From Streptomyces lichenis (lineage in GTDB: Bacteria > Actinomycetota > Actinomycetes > Streptomycetales > Streptomycetaceae), in assembly GCF_023218175.1 (NCBI RefSeq), contig NZ_JALPTH010000033.1:1-64000 (forward strand): DNA of 64,000 nucleotides, in the 5' to 3' direction. Shown here one piece after another: positions 35,335 to 44,117 of the stretch (position 1 is the first letter of the stretch; every line of letters begins with the position of its first letter). A program made the position numbers and the translations under genes. The notes below the pieces were generated by a model. It made no database searches. It saw only the letters and a list, made by a program, of their open reading frames with translations, and had not been told where the DNA came from.

Positions 35335-36774
35335 CTACGCCCCGCCCTCGGCCTTCCGGGTGTGCAACTGCCGGGCCACCTCGGCGATCGAGCCCGACAG
35401 CGAGGGGTACACGGTGAACGCCTTGGCGATCTGCTCCACCGTCAGGTTGTTGTCGACCGCGAGCGAGATGGGGTGGATCAGCTCGCTGGCGCGCGGGGCG
35501 ACCACGCAGCCGCCGACCACGATCCCGGTCCCCGGGCGGCAGAAGATCTTGACGAAGCCGTCCCGGATGCCCTGCATCTTGGCGCGCGGGTTGCGCAGCA
35601 GCGGCAGCTTGACCACCTTGGCGTCGATCCGGCCCGCGTCCACGTCGGCCTGGCTGTAGCCGACGGTGGCGATCTCCGGGTCGGTGAAGACGTTCGCCGA
35701 GACCGCCTTGAGGTTCAGCGGGGTGACCGCGTCGCCCAGGAAGTGGTACATCGCGATCCGGCCCTGCATGGCCGCGACCGAGGCGAGCGCGAAGACACCG
35801 GTGACGTCACCGGCCGCGTACACCCCGGGCGCCGAGGTCCGCGAGACCTTGTCGGTCTTGACGTGCCCGGAGTCGGTGAGCCGCACCCCGGCCTCCTCCA
35901 GGCCCATCCCGTCGGTGTTGGGGATGGCGCCGACCGCCATCAGGCAGTGGGTGCCGGAGATGACCCGGCCGTCCGCGAGGGTGACCTCCACCCGGTCGCC
36001 CACCCGCTTGGCGGAGGCCGCGCGCGAGCGGGCCATGACGTTCATCCCGCGCCGGCGGAACACGTCCTCCAGCACCGCCGCCGCGTCTGGGTCCTCGCCG
36101 GGCAGCACCCGGTCCCGCGAGGAGACCAGGGTGACCCGGGAGCCCAGCGCCTGGTACGCCCCGGCGAACTCGGCGCCGGTGACACCGGAGCCGACCACGA
36201 TCAGCTCCTCGGGGAGCTCGTCGAGGTCGTAGACCTGGGTCCAGTTGAGGATGCGCTCGCCGTCGGGCTGGGCGTCGGGGATCTCGCGCGGGTGGCCGCC
36301 GGTGGCGATCAGCACCGCGTCGGCGGTCAGCCGCTCCTCGGAGCCGTCCGCGGCCCGGACCACGACCTGGCGGGAGCCGTCCGACGTCTGCTGCCCCTCC
36401 AGCCGCCCCCGGCCGCGCACCACCCGGGCACCGGCCCGGGTGACCGAGGCGGTGATGTCGTGCGACTGGGCGAGCGCGAGGCGCTTGACCCGGCGGTTGA
36501 CCTTGCCGAGGTCCACGCCGACGATCCGGGCGGCCTGCTCGATGTGCGGGGTGTCGTCCGCGACGATGATGCCCAGCTCCTCGTGCGAGGAGTCGAAGGT
36601 GGTCATCACCTCGGCCGTGGCGATCAGGGTCTTGGAGGGGACGCAGTCGGTCAGGACGGACGCCCCGCCGAGGCCGTCGGTGTCCACGACGGTCACCTCC
36701 GCGCCGAGCTGGGCGGCCACCAGGGCCGCCTCGTATCCGCCGGGTCCGCCACCGATGATCACGATCCGGGTCAC
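35335..36774 (-). CDS. lpdA: LpdA-type NAD(P)H-quinone dehydrogenase flavoprotein
   Basis: A 479-residue class I pyridine-nucleotide disulfide-oxidoreductase-fold protein. FAD motif GGGPGGYEAALVAAQLGAEV, NAD motif VVGSGVTGAEFAGA and the C-terminal dimerisation domain are complete. The redox-active disulfide is absent: GGASVLTDCVPSK has Ser in place of the first Cys of CxxxxC. That loss is typical of mycobacterial LpdA (Rv3303c), a quinone reductase, so I do not call it a lipoamide dehydrogenase. GTG 36774 leaves GAGG about 10 nt upstream; GTG 36783 is possible. Confidence 0.9.
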   Translation of the reverse strand: MTRIVIIGGGPGGYEAALVAAQLGAEVTVVDTDGLGGASVLTDCVPSKTLIATAEVMTTFDSSHEELGIIVADDTPHIEQAARIVGVDLGKVNRRVKRLALAQSHDITASVTRAGARVVRGRGRLEGQQTSDGSRQVVVRAADGSEERLTADAVLIATGGHPREIPDAQPDGERILNWTQVYDLDELPEELIVVGSGVTGAEFAGAYQALGSRVTLVSSRDRVLPGEDPDAAAVLEDVFRRRGMNVMARSRAASAKRVGDRVEVTLADGRVISGTHCLMAVGAIPNTDGMGLEEAGVRLTDSGHVKTDKVSRTSAPGVYAAGDVTGVFALASVAAMQGRIAMYHFLGDAVTPLNLKAVSANVFTDPEIATVGYSQADVDAGRIDAKVVKLPLLRNPRAKMQGIRDGFVKIFCRPGTGIVVGGCVVAPRASELIHPISLAVDNNLTVEQIAKAFTVYPSLSGSIAEVARQLHTRKAEGGA

Positions 36775-36939
36775 AGGGGTCACGCCTCGCGCTCTCGTCA
36801 CGGCAGGGTCTGGGGTACGCGTCCCATTGTCCCGCACGCACCGGGGTGCTTCCCGCCGGGTCCCGTACTCCCGTACGGGAGTGGGGGCGGCCGTAGGGTG
36901 GCCCTCCGGCCGGAACGGGCCCCACGGCCGCCCCTCCCG

Positions 36940-36945
36940 TACCCT
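36940..36945 (+). promoter_or_regulatory. Candidate -10 box of a leaderless promoter
   Basis: TACCCT ends 7 nt before the ATG at 36953, the same box and spacing as maf. Confidence 0.5.
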
Positions 36946-36952
36946 CGATGCC

Positions 36953-37390
36953 ATGTCGCTCTACGCCGCGTACGCCGGCAACCTCGACGCGCGGCTGATG
37001 ACCCGCCGCGCTCCGCACTCCCCGCTGCGCGGCACGGGCTGGCTCAACGGCTGGCGGCTGACCTTCGGCGGCGAGCAGATGGGCTGGGAGGGGTCGCTGG
37101 CCACCATCGTGGAGGCGCCGCGCTCCCAGGTCTTCGTCGCGCTGTACGACATCGCGCCGATGGACGAGGACTCCATGGACCGCTGGGAGGGCGTCGGCCT
37201 CGACATCTACCGGCGGATGCGGGTACGGGTGCACACCCTGGACGGCGAGGAGCCCGCCTGGGTCTACGTGCTCAACGGCTACGAGGGCGGGCTGCCCTCC
37301 GCCCGCTACCTCGGCGAGGTGGCCGACGCCGCCGAGTCCGCGGGCGCCCCGCACGACTACGTCATGGAACTCCGCAAGCGCCCCTGCTGA
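36953..37390 (+). CDS. Gamma-glutamylcyclotransferase-fold protein
   Basis: A 145-residue GGCT-like protein. The N-terminal YAAYAGNLD is the substrate-binding YGSN-like loop; VFVALYDIAPMDEDSMDRWEGVG contains the usual Glu near the active site (parts VFVALYDI and DRWEGVG). These enzymes cyclise gamma-glutamyl or related groups; the actinobacterial substrate is not known. It is divergent from lpdA. Confidence 0.85.
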   Translation: MSLYAAYAGNLDARLMTRRAPHSPLRGTGWLNGWRLTFGGEQMGWEGSLATIVEAPRSQVFVALYDIAPMDEDSMDRWEGVGLDIYRRMRVRVHTLDGEEPAWVYVLNGYEGGLPSARYLGEVADAAESAGAPHDYVMELRKRPC

Positions 37391-37489
37391 CCTCTTTCTT
37401 CGGCAGGTCCTCCGGCGGAAAGGGGGCAGAGACGGCCGCACGGCGACACACGCCACGCACACCCCCGCACGTGATCCCGGGAGCCCCCC

Positions 37490-38317
37490 GTGTCCGAGAA
37501 GCCGAGCAAGGCGCACCCGCCCGTAGCCGACCGCGCGACCTTCGAGCGGCAGCTGGCAGACCTGCGTACGAGGGAGAAGGCGCACACCCGCGAAGGAGAC
37601 GCGATCGCCGCCGCGCGACGCAGGCTCCCGATGGTCGAGGTGGCCGCGGACAGTCCCCTTCTGGGACCGGACGGCCCCGTGACACTCCTGGACGCGTTCG
37701 AGGGGCGGCGCCAGCTGATCGCCTACTACTTCATGTGGTGGCCCGGACGGCCGGCCGCCGAGCAGTGTGAGGGCTGCACCTGGGTGATGAGCCATGTGGG
37801 CGAGCTGAGCTATCTCCACTCCCGCGACATCACCTTCGCCGTGCTGTGCCAGGGGCGGAACACCGCGTACGGCTTCGCGGACGCGCGGACGTCGTACGAG
37901 GAGAGCCTGCGCTACCGCGCCTTCATGGGGTGGGAGATGCCGTGGTACTCCGCCCAGCCCTCGCTCGGGTCGCTCCTCACCGGCCGGGAGCCCGGCCTGT
38001 TCCACCTGGTGTGCTACCTGCGCGACGGCGACCGCGTCTTCGAGACGTACTGGACCAGACGCCGTGGGGCGGAGGCGGTGGACTACAGCTACGCGCTCAT
38101 GGACCTCACGGCGTACGGGCGCCAGGAGGAGTGGGAGGACTCTCCGGAAGCCTGGCCGCGCCTCGGGCAGGCCACCCGGACCCTCGGCGGCGCACCGGAC
38201 TGGCGGCCGCTGCGGGACGGGGAGGGCGGGCGCCCCACAGCCCAGTGGCCGCGCATCGACGCCGGCCGCTCCGACGACCTGGCCGACCCCCCAGCCGACT
38301 GCTCAGCCGCTTCCTGA
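37490..38317 (+). CDS. DUF899 thioredoxin-like family protein
   Basis: A 275-residue DUF899 protein. Family landmarks are EKAHTREGDAIAAARRRLPMVEV (in parts: KAHTREGDA, ARRRLPMVEV), AYYFMWWPG, QCEGCTWVMSH with a CxxC in a thioredoxin-like position, and MGWEMPWYS. The C-terminal 50 residues are a polar extension. The biochemical role is unknown. GGGAG sits 6 nt before the GTG. Confidence 0.88.
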   Translation: MSEKPSKAHPPVADRATFERQLADLRTREKAHTREGDAIAAARRRLPMVEVAADSPLLGPDGPVTLLDAFEGRRQLIAYYFMWWPGRPAAEQCEGCTWVMSHVGELSYLHSRDITFAVLCQGRNTAYGFADARTSYEESLRYRAFMGWEMPWYSAQPSLGSLLTGREPGLFHLVCYLRDGDRVFETYWTRRRGAEAVDYSYALMDLTAYGRQEEWEDSPEAWPRLGQATRTLGGAPDWRPLRDGEGGRPTAQWPRIDAGRSDDLADPPADCSAAS

Positions 38318-38554
38318 GACGCCCCGGCCCGGGCAGGCGCCCCAGGTACCGCAGACGCCCCAGCCGCCCCACCCACCCCTGTGGGAAACGACAAGACAAC
38401 GATCGCAAGTCCGTGGGCTACGTCATCTACGCGCGTAGGCAATCTGCGGCTAGGCTCTGTGCGTACCGCATTCTGTTTTCTCCGGGGCCCCGGCCCCGGA
38501 CCCCGGTCGGCCTGGCCCGCCCGGGGCGACGTTCTTCGCGAGGCGAGAGACTCT

Positions 38555-39379
38555 GTGAACGCAACTGCCACCCCGGACCACCTCCAGGGCGACCCCTACG
38601 CCGCCGCCGACGACGCCGCCGCGCGGCTCCGCGCGCTGACCGGCGCCGAGACCCACGACGTCGCCCTGGTCATGGGCTCCGGCTGGGCGCCGGCCGTGGA
38701 CGCGCTCGGGGCGCCGGAGGCCGAGTTCCCGGTCACCGAGCTGCCCGGCTTCCCGCCGCCGGCCGTCGAGGGCCACGGGGGCAAGATCCGCTCGTACCTG
38801 CTCGGCGAGAAGCGCGCCCTGGTCTTCCTCGGCCGCACCCACTTCTACGAGGGCCGCGGGGTCGCCTCGGTGGCGCACGGGGTGCGCACCGCCGTCGCCG
38901 CCGGTTGCAAGACCGTCGTGCTGACCAACGGCTGCGGCGGCCTGCGCCAGGGCATGCGCCCCGGCCAGCCGGTGCTGATCAGCGACCACATCAACCTGAC
39001 CGCCGCCTCCCCGATCGTCGGCGCCAACTTCGTGGACCTCACCGACCTGTACTCGCCGAGGCTGCGCGCGCTGTGCAAGGAGGTCGACGCGACGCTGGAG
39101 GAGGGCGTCTACGTCCAGTTCCCCGGGCCGCACTACGAGACCCCGGCCGAGATCAACATGGTCCGCGTGCTCGGCGGCGACCTGGTCGGCATGTCCACCG
39201 TGCTGGAGGCCATCGCGGCCCGTGAGGCGGGCGCCGAGGTGCTGGGCATCTCCCTGGTCACCAACCTGGCGGCGGGCCTCTCCGGCGAGCCGCTGAACCA
39301 CGAGGAGGTCCTCCAGGCGGGCCGCGACTCGGCGGCCCGGATGGGCGAGCTGCTCACCCGGGTCCTCAACCGCCTCTGA
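38555..39379 (+). CDS. punA: Purine-nucleoside phosphorylase (trimeric class)
   Basis: A 274-residue trimeric-class phosphorylase. Phosphate and base residues occur in VMGSGW, GRTHFYEG, TNGCGGLRQGM, PGPHYETPAEI and the SLVTNLAAG block. It cleaves inosine and guanosine with phosphate to base and ribose-1-phosphate. The following mutase can convert the sugar phosphate to ribose-5-phosphate, and the pair is conserved in mycobacteria (deoD-pmmB). The GTG start is used because conservation begins soon after and no better start is near. Confidence 0.94.
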   Translation: MNATATPDHLQGDPYAAADDAAARLRALTGAETHDVALVMGSGWAPAVDALGAPEAEFPVTELPGFPPPAVEGHGGKIRSYLLGEKRALVFLGRTHFYEGRGVASVAHGVRTAVAAGCKTVVLTNGCGGLRQGMRPGQPVLISDHINLTAASPIVGANFVDLTDLYSPRLRALCKEVDATLEEGVYVQFPGPHYETPAEINMVRVLGGDLVGMSTVLEAIAAREAGAEVLGISLVTNLAAGLSGEPLNHEEVLQAGRDSAARMGELLTRVLNRL

Positions 39380-39468
39380 GGCGGCGGACCCCACCGGGCC
39401 GGGCCCGCCCCCACGGGCGCCGGGCCCGCCCCCATCCCCGTACAGCACGCCCAGGAAGGCAGACCACC

Positions 39469-41163
39469 GTGCAGCAGGACCCCACCGCCGATGCCGCCAC
39501 CGCGGACGCCGCCGCGCAGGCGGAGCTCGTCGCCCGGGCGCGGGCGTGGCTGGCCGAGGACCCGGACGCGGAGACCCGCGAGGAGCTGGCCGGTCTGATC
39601 GAGGCGGGCGACACCGCCGCGCTCGCCGACCGCTTCTCCGGCACCCTCCAGTTCGGCACCGCCGGGCTGCGCGGTGAGCTGGGCGCGGGGCCGATGCGGA
39701 TGAACCGCGCGGTGGTCATCCGCGCCGCCGCCGGTCTGGCCGCCTACCTGAAGTCCAAGGGCGAGGCGGGCGGGCTGGTCGTGGTCGGCTACGACGCCCG
39801 CCACAAGTCGGCCGACTTCGCGCGGGACACCGCCGCCGTGATGACCGGCGCCGGGCTGCGCGCCGCCGTGCTCCCCCGCCCGCTGCCCACCCCGGTGCTG
39901 GCCTTCGCCATCCGCCACCTGGGCGCGGTCGCCGGTGTCGAGGTCACCGCCAGCCACAACCCGCCCCGGGACAACGGCTACAAGGTGTACCTGGGCGACG
40001 GTTCGCAGATCGTGCCGCCGGCCGACGGCGAGATCGCCGCCGAGATCGACGCGGTCGGCGCCCTCGCGGACGTGGCGCGCCCCGAGTCCGGCTGGGACAC
40101 GCTCGGCGAGGACGTCCTCACCGCCTACCTCACCCGTACCGACGCCGTCCTCACCCCCGGCACCGCCCGCACCGCGCAGACCGTCTACACGGCGATGCAC
40201 GGCGTCGGCAAGGACGTGCTGCTGGCCGCCTTCGAGCGGGCCGGCTTCCCGGCCCCCACCCTGGTCGCCGAACAGGCCGAGCCCGACCCGGACTTCCCCA
40301 CGGTCGCCTTCCCCAACCCGGAGGAGCCGGGCGCGATGGACCTGGCCTTCGCCACCGCGCGCCGGGCCGCCCCGGACGTGGTCATCGCCAACGACCCGGA
40401 CGCCGACCGCTGCGCCGTCGCGGTGCCGGACGCCTCCGCCGAGGCGGGCTGGCGGATGCTGCGCGGCGACGAGGTGGGCGCGCTGCTCGCCGACCACCTG
40501 GTCCGCAAGGGCGCCGAGGGCGTCTTCGCCGAATCGATCGTCTCCTCCTCCCTGCTGGGCCGGATCGCCGAGGCGGCCGGTGCCGGGTACGAGGAGACGC
40601 TGACCGGCTTCAAGTGGATCGCCCGCGTGGAGGGCCTGCGGTACGGCTACGAGGAGGCGCTCGGCTACTGCGTGGACCCGGGCGGGGTGCGCGACAAGGA
40701 CGGCATCACGGCCGCGCTGCTCGTCGCCGAGCTGGCCTCGGAGCTGAAGGAGCAGGGCCGCACACTCGCCGACCGGCTGGACGAGCTGGCCGTCACCCAC
40801 GGCCTGCACGCCACCGACCAGCTCTCCGTCCGGGTCACCGACCTCACCGTCATCGCCACCGCCATGCGCCGCCTGCGCGAGCAGCCCCCGGCCGAGCTGG
40901 CCGGCCTGACGGTCGCCTCCGCCGAGGACCTGACCAAGGGCACCGACACCCTCCCGCCCACCGACGGCCTCCGCTACCACCTCGAAGGCGCCTACACCGC
41001 CCGCGTCATCGTCCGCCCCAGCGGCACCGAGCCCAAGCTCAAGTGCTACCTGGAGGTCGTCGTCCCCGTCGCCGCCCAGTCCGAGCTGGCCGACGCCCGC
41101 ACCCGGGCCACCGAGGTCCTCACCGCCCTCAAGCACGACCTCGCGGCGGCGGCCGGGATCTGA
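39469..41163 (+). CDS. pmmB: Phospho-sugar mutase (PmmB type)
   Basis: A 564-residue alpha-D-phosphohexomutase-family enzyme. The phosphoserine loop is GVEVTASHNPPRDNGYK, the metal site NDPDADRCAV, the sugar-binding loop GYEETLTGFKW and the phosphate-binding loop RPSGTEPKLKCYLEV. The length is that of bacterial PmmB/PGM2-like mutases, which act on ribose-1-P, deoxyribose-1-P or glucose-1,6-bisphosphate-dependent hexoses. Position after purine nucleoside phosphorylase favours pentose phosphates. Confidence 0.93.
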   Translation: MQQDPTADAATADAAAQAELVARARAWLAEDPDAETREELAGLIEAGDTAALADRFSGTLQFGTAGLRGELGAGPMRMNRAVVIRAAAGLAAYLKSKGEAGGLVVVGYDARHKSADFARDTAAVMTGAGLRAAVLPRPLPTPVLAFAIRHLGAVAGVEVTASHNPPRDNGYKVYLGDGSQIVPPADGEIAAEIDAVGALADVARPESGWDTLGEDVLTAYLTRTDAVLTPGTARTAQTVYTAMHGVGKDVLLAAFERAGFPAPTLVAEQAEPDPDFPTVAFPNPEEPGAMDLAFATARRAAPDVVIANDPDADRCAVAVPDASAEAGWRMLRGDEVGALLADHLVRKGAEGVFAESIVSSSLLGRIAEAAGAGYEETLTGFKWIARVEGLRYGYEEALGYCVDPGGVRDKDGITAALLVAELASELKEQGRTLADRLDELAVTHGLHATDQLSVRVTDLTVIATAMRRLREQPPAELAGLTVASAEDLTKGTDTLPPTDGLRYHLEGAYTARVIVRPSGTEPKLKCYLEVVVPVAAQSELADARTRATEVLTALKHDLAAAAGI

Positions 41164-41192
41164 TCCCGGAGTCGAGGCAGACTCTTGCCCGT

Positions 41193-41234
41193 ACGGGCCC
41201 GTCCGGAGGCAATCCGCTCTCCGTACGGGCCCGT
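41193..41234 (+). terminator. Terminator after pmmB
   Basis: 15 of 16 pairs between 41193-41208 and 41219-41234 around a 10-nt loop, 30 bp after the pmmB stop. The arms also look like two direct repeats of CCGTACGGGCCCGT because ACGGGCCCGT is itself a palindrome. This point marks the start of the accessory region. Confidence 0.75.
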
Positions 41235-41415
41235 TCGGTGTTCCTCAAGGCGCCCGGACCCCGACCCCGCGGCATGTCAGCGGCGTGCGCAAGAATATGA
41301 GGAGGAGTGAGCTGCCAGGGCAACGACCACCGTGGCTGCTTTCCACCTGGGGCCCATTGGCACATGGCCCGTAGGGTGATCGGCAAGGGTCGTCGCAGTT
41401 CGACGGGGGAAGCGA

Positions 41416-41823
41416 ATGACGAAATGGGACATCGATCCCGGCGGGGTGGCGTCCATCCTGTCGCTGGTGGGGCTCGCCGCGGGCGACATGGGAAAGAACC
41501 TCAACGGCTACGGTCTGCATGTGCAGGACGCCGCCATCCAGGTGGGCACTCTTTCCGACGGGCCTTACTGCGGAGCACCGGTGGGCCCGGTGGGCGGCGC
41601 GATCGCCAATTTCGCCTCCGACAACGAGGGGCAGATCCGGTTCCTCTCCGCCCGTCTCAAGAAGACGGTGAACGGCACCGTAGAGGCCACCACAGCGTAT
41701 GCCCAGGGCGACCTCGACATGGCGGCCGACGCCCAGCGCGAGGCGGCCAAGGCTCCCACACCCGCCGAACTCCTGGCTGTTTCGGAGAAGACGGACAGCG
41801 GGAGCGGGGCGAAGTCCAAGTGA
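41416..41823 (+). CDS. DUF6507/WXG100-like partner protein
   Basis: A 135-residue helical protein with the length and style of ESX-type small partners: an N-terminal WDIDPGGVASILSLVG (a Trp-x-x-x-P-G start typical of DUF6507), Gly-rich turns and a long Ala-rich helix. It lacks a signal peptide. In Streptomyces such genes precede large toxins thought to leave through type VII-like secretion. Its stop overlaps the toxin start as GTGA. Confidence 0.78.
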   Translation: MTKWDIDPGGVASILSLVGLAAGDMGKNLNGYGLHVQDAAIQVGTLSDGPYCGAPVGPVGGAIANFASDNEGQIRFLSARLKKTVNGTVEATTAYAQGDLDMAADAQREAAKAPTPAELLAVSEKTDSGSGAKSK

Positions 41824-44117
41824 TCAGCCCCGGTGGAATACCCCTCTACACCGGCGACTTCGGCGAGCTGGCCAAAGCTGTGGAAAGCCTCCGGTCGGAC
41901 GCGATCGGCATCCGCAGCGGCGGGCGGGACGCGCACTCCCGGTTCCAGGCGGTGGCCGCCTACTACGTCGCGCCGGAATCGGACCAGTTGCTCGCCTCCA
42001 CCCAGCCGGTGATGGACAAGGCAGACGAGTTCGCCGGCGCCATCGAATCATTGGCAGACGCGCTGGAGACCTTCGCCGCCGAGGCCAAGCCGCACGCCGA
42101 CCGGCTCAAGGAGCTGAAGCAGCAGGCGTTCGCCTTCGTCCGGAGCGTCGACGGTGACGACGACTGGACCGAGGACAAGGAGAAGGTAGACAAGCACGAG
42201 GCGCTGCTGGACGACGTCGCGGTGGCCCGTGCGGGCTTCAAGGAGGCCGAGCGAGACGCGGCGAACGCCATCAACGCGCTCAGCACGGTGATCTGCCGCC
42301 CGGCGTGGGTTCCGGACGACGGCACGCACAAGCCCGGCATGTACGGCGAGAGCGCCGAGCTCCTCAAAGGAGCCAAGGACTTGCCTTGGGGAAGCCCGGA
42401 AGGCCAGACGTACGAACGGTGGAGTCTGGACTGGTGGGGTCACGGGGCCAAGAGCTGGGTCTGGGACGGCCTGGTCGTGGACAGTGTCGTGGGCGGCCTG
42501 GACGGCCTGGGTACCTTGGTCGGCTTTCATGGCACGGACGCCCGCGACGAGGCCTGGGACGGGCTGGGGCGCACGTTCGTCGGCGGTTACGCCTACGGAA
42601 TGGACCTCATCGGCCAGGGGGACGCACTGTCCGACTGGCAGCGCGAGAGCAAGGCGTACGCCAAGGAGTTCGGCAAGCAGTTCGTCGCGTACGACATGTG
42701 GGAGGAGGACCCGGCCCGTGCCCACGCCGTCGTCTCCTTCAACCTGCTGACCCTGGGGTCGGGGCCTTTGGCGGCCGCCGCGAAACTCGGCAAGGGCGGC
42801 TCCCTGGCCCGGGCGGCCGGCACCGTGGCGAAGGTCGGCGACCTGGTCGACCCGCTCTCGGGCGCGCTCAAAGCGACCAAGGCCCTGGCGGACCTGCCCA
42901 AGGTCTCCGCCGTGGTGGCCAACATCAGCGAGAGTCTGAAGCTGCCGCCGAGCAAGTTCCCCGACGGCGTTCTCGACCTCGACGACCGGTACCGGATCGA
43001 CGCCGACGGAAACCTGGTCCCGATCAACCCCGACGGCACGCCCCACACCGCCCCGCCGCGCCAGGAACCCTCCGCCGCGGACCGTGCCACGGGCTCCCCG
43101 GACCGGGACCGCGAACTGGTGGGTGCGGGCGCCCGACGACCGGAGAACTCCGTCGGCTCCGGGGATCACACCCGCCTGGGGGACGACGTCCCCGGCGACC
43201 GCCCCGGAGGTGCCGGGCACGCGGGAGCGCCGGCCGGCCCGAATGGCGCCTCCACTTCCGGCGGCTCGCACTCCGGCCACTTCCCAGCCGGCGGTGAACC
43301 CGGCGGCGCGGGCCACGGTGCCGGCGACGGCCATGGCGCGGGGGTGCCGGACGGGCCTGGCGGCGGGGCGGCGGACGGGCCGGACGCGCAGACCGGAAAT
43401 GATCAGAGCAGCGACGGGAGTCGACCGCCGGCGAACGGTCAGCCCGACAGTTTCCCGCCGCCGCAAGAGTCTCGACCGTTCGTCCGCGGAGGGGAGACGG
43501 AACAGCAGATCAGGGAAGTCCTGTCCCGGGGCAAGCCCAAGCCCGGGGACCTTGAAAAGGCCTTGGCCAATCTCGCCGAGCACCCAGCTGGCCAGGAGAT
43601 TGCCGACTTGATCGCCTCCGGGCGATTCAAAGGACTGACAAACTTCGAAGATGTAGTATCGGCATTCAGTCATCAAAATATGATGCCCGGCGGCTTTGAA
43701 CAGCTCCGCTTGGCAGCGAGGCTACAGGAGAATGGAATATCGGACATTAGTTTTGACATCAAGGAGAACGTGGAACTGAGACCAGGCGTCTCCACTGGGC
43801 CGGATACCGATATGGACGTCATGGCGAGAACTTCTGACGGTAAGATCTATGGCTACCAATTCAAAGGCGTGTCCAATCCCAAAAAATCCATACAAAAAAT
43901 CTGGGATAACATAGACCAACTGGAGTCCTGCAAGGCCGACGTCAAAGTCTTCGTCCTGGACACCAAGGGAACCATGGCCAGCTTGCTGGCTTCGAAAATA
44001 GAGGGTCGCCTGGCCAGGATCTACGCGGAAACTGGCGTCAGCGTCGTACTTCGAGTCGAGGACGGAACCCTGATGTACCCACCCGGCGCCACCTTCATTC
44101 CTGGAGTACGTTCGTGA
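41820..44117 (+). CDS. Type VII-like polymorphic toxin with a nuclease-like C-terminal tip
   Basis: A 765-residue modular protein. Residues 1-190 are helical and resemble the T7SS-secreted N-terminal domain (ISPGGIPLYTGDFGELA, YYVAPESDQLLAST). A central region with membrane-prone helices (about 310-345) follows, then a Gly/Pro/Ala linker at about 405-555. The last 160 residues are a separate domain with D662-x-D664-x-D666 in TDMDVMAR and Q680-x-K682 in YQFKGV, a PD-(D/E)xK-like pattern in its QxK form. DNA from about 43620 is clearly AT-richer than the rest. GTG 41820 overlaps the upstream stop; a much longer frame upstream is rejected. Confidence 0.8.
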   Translation: MISPGGIPLYTGDFGELAKAVESLRSDAIGIRSGGRDAHSRFQAVAAYYVAPESDQLLASTQPVMDKADEFAGAIESLADALETFAAEAKPHADRLKELKQQAFAFVRSVDGDDDWTEDKEKVDKHEALLDDVAVARAGFKEAERDAANAINALSTVICRPAWVPDDGTHKPGMYGESAELLKGAKDLPWGSPEGQTYERWSLDWWGHGAKSWVWDGLVVDSVVGGLDGLGTLVGFHGTDARDEAWDGLGRTFVGGYAYGMDLIGQGDALSDWQRESKAYAKEFGKQFVAYDMWEEDPARAHAVVSFNLLTLGSGPLAAAAKLGKGGSLARAAGTVAKVGDLVDPLSGALKATKALADLPKVSAVVANISESLKLPPSKFPDGVLDLDDRYRIDADGNLVPINPDGTPHTAPPRQEPSAADRATGSPDRDRELVGAGARRPENSVGSGDHTRLGDDVPGDRPGGAGHAGAPAGPNGASTSGGSHSGHFPAGGEPGGAGHGAGDGHGAGVPDGPGGGAADGPDAQTGNDQSSDGSRPPANGQPDSFPPPQESRPFVRGGETEQQIREVLSRGKPKPGDLEKALANLAEHPAGQEIADLIASGRFKGLTNFEDVVSAFSHQNMMPGGFEQLRLAARLQENGISDISFDIKENVELRPGVSTGPDTDMDVMARTSDGKIYGYQFKGVSNPKKSIQKIWDNIDQLESCKADVKVFVLDTKGTMASLLASKIEGRLARIYAETGVSVVLRVEDGTLMYPPGATFIPGVRS

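Noticed and set aside
35335..36774. Dihydrolipoamide dehydrogenase
   Set aside because: The CxxxxC redox disulfide is missing its first Cys (GGASVLTDC), and no 2-oxoacid dehydrogenase genes are linked; an LpdA quinone reductase fits better.
35221..37770. 849-codon plus-strand frame opposite lpdA
   Set aside because: LpdA on the minus strand has intact FAD and NAD motifs; the plus frame runs through gene boundaries and has no recognisable domain.
41189..41238. Paired 18-bp direct repeats as possible attachment sites of the accessory region
   Set aside because: The copies are only 14 bp apart, internally palindromic, and form a 16-pair hairpin right after pmmB, so a terminator explains them.
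41307..41819. Upstream extension of the toxin frame to a 936-residue protein
   Set aside because: The extra 171 codons overlap DUF6507 entirely, have shadow composition, and GTG 41820 gives a standard GTGA coupling.
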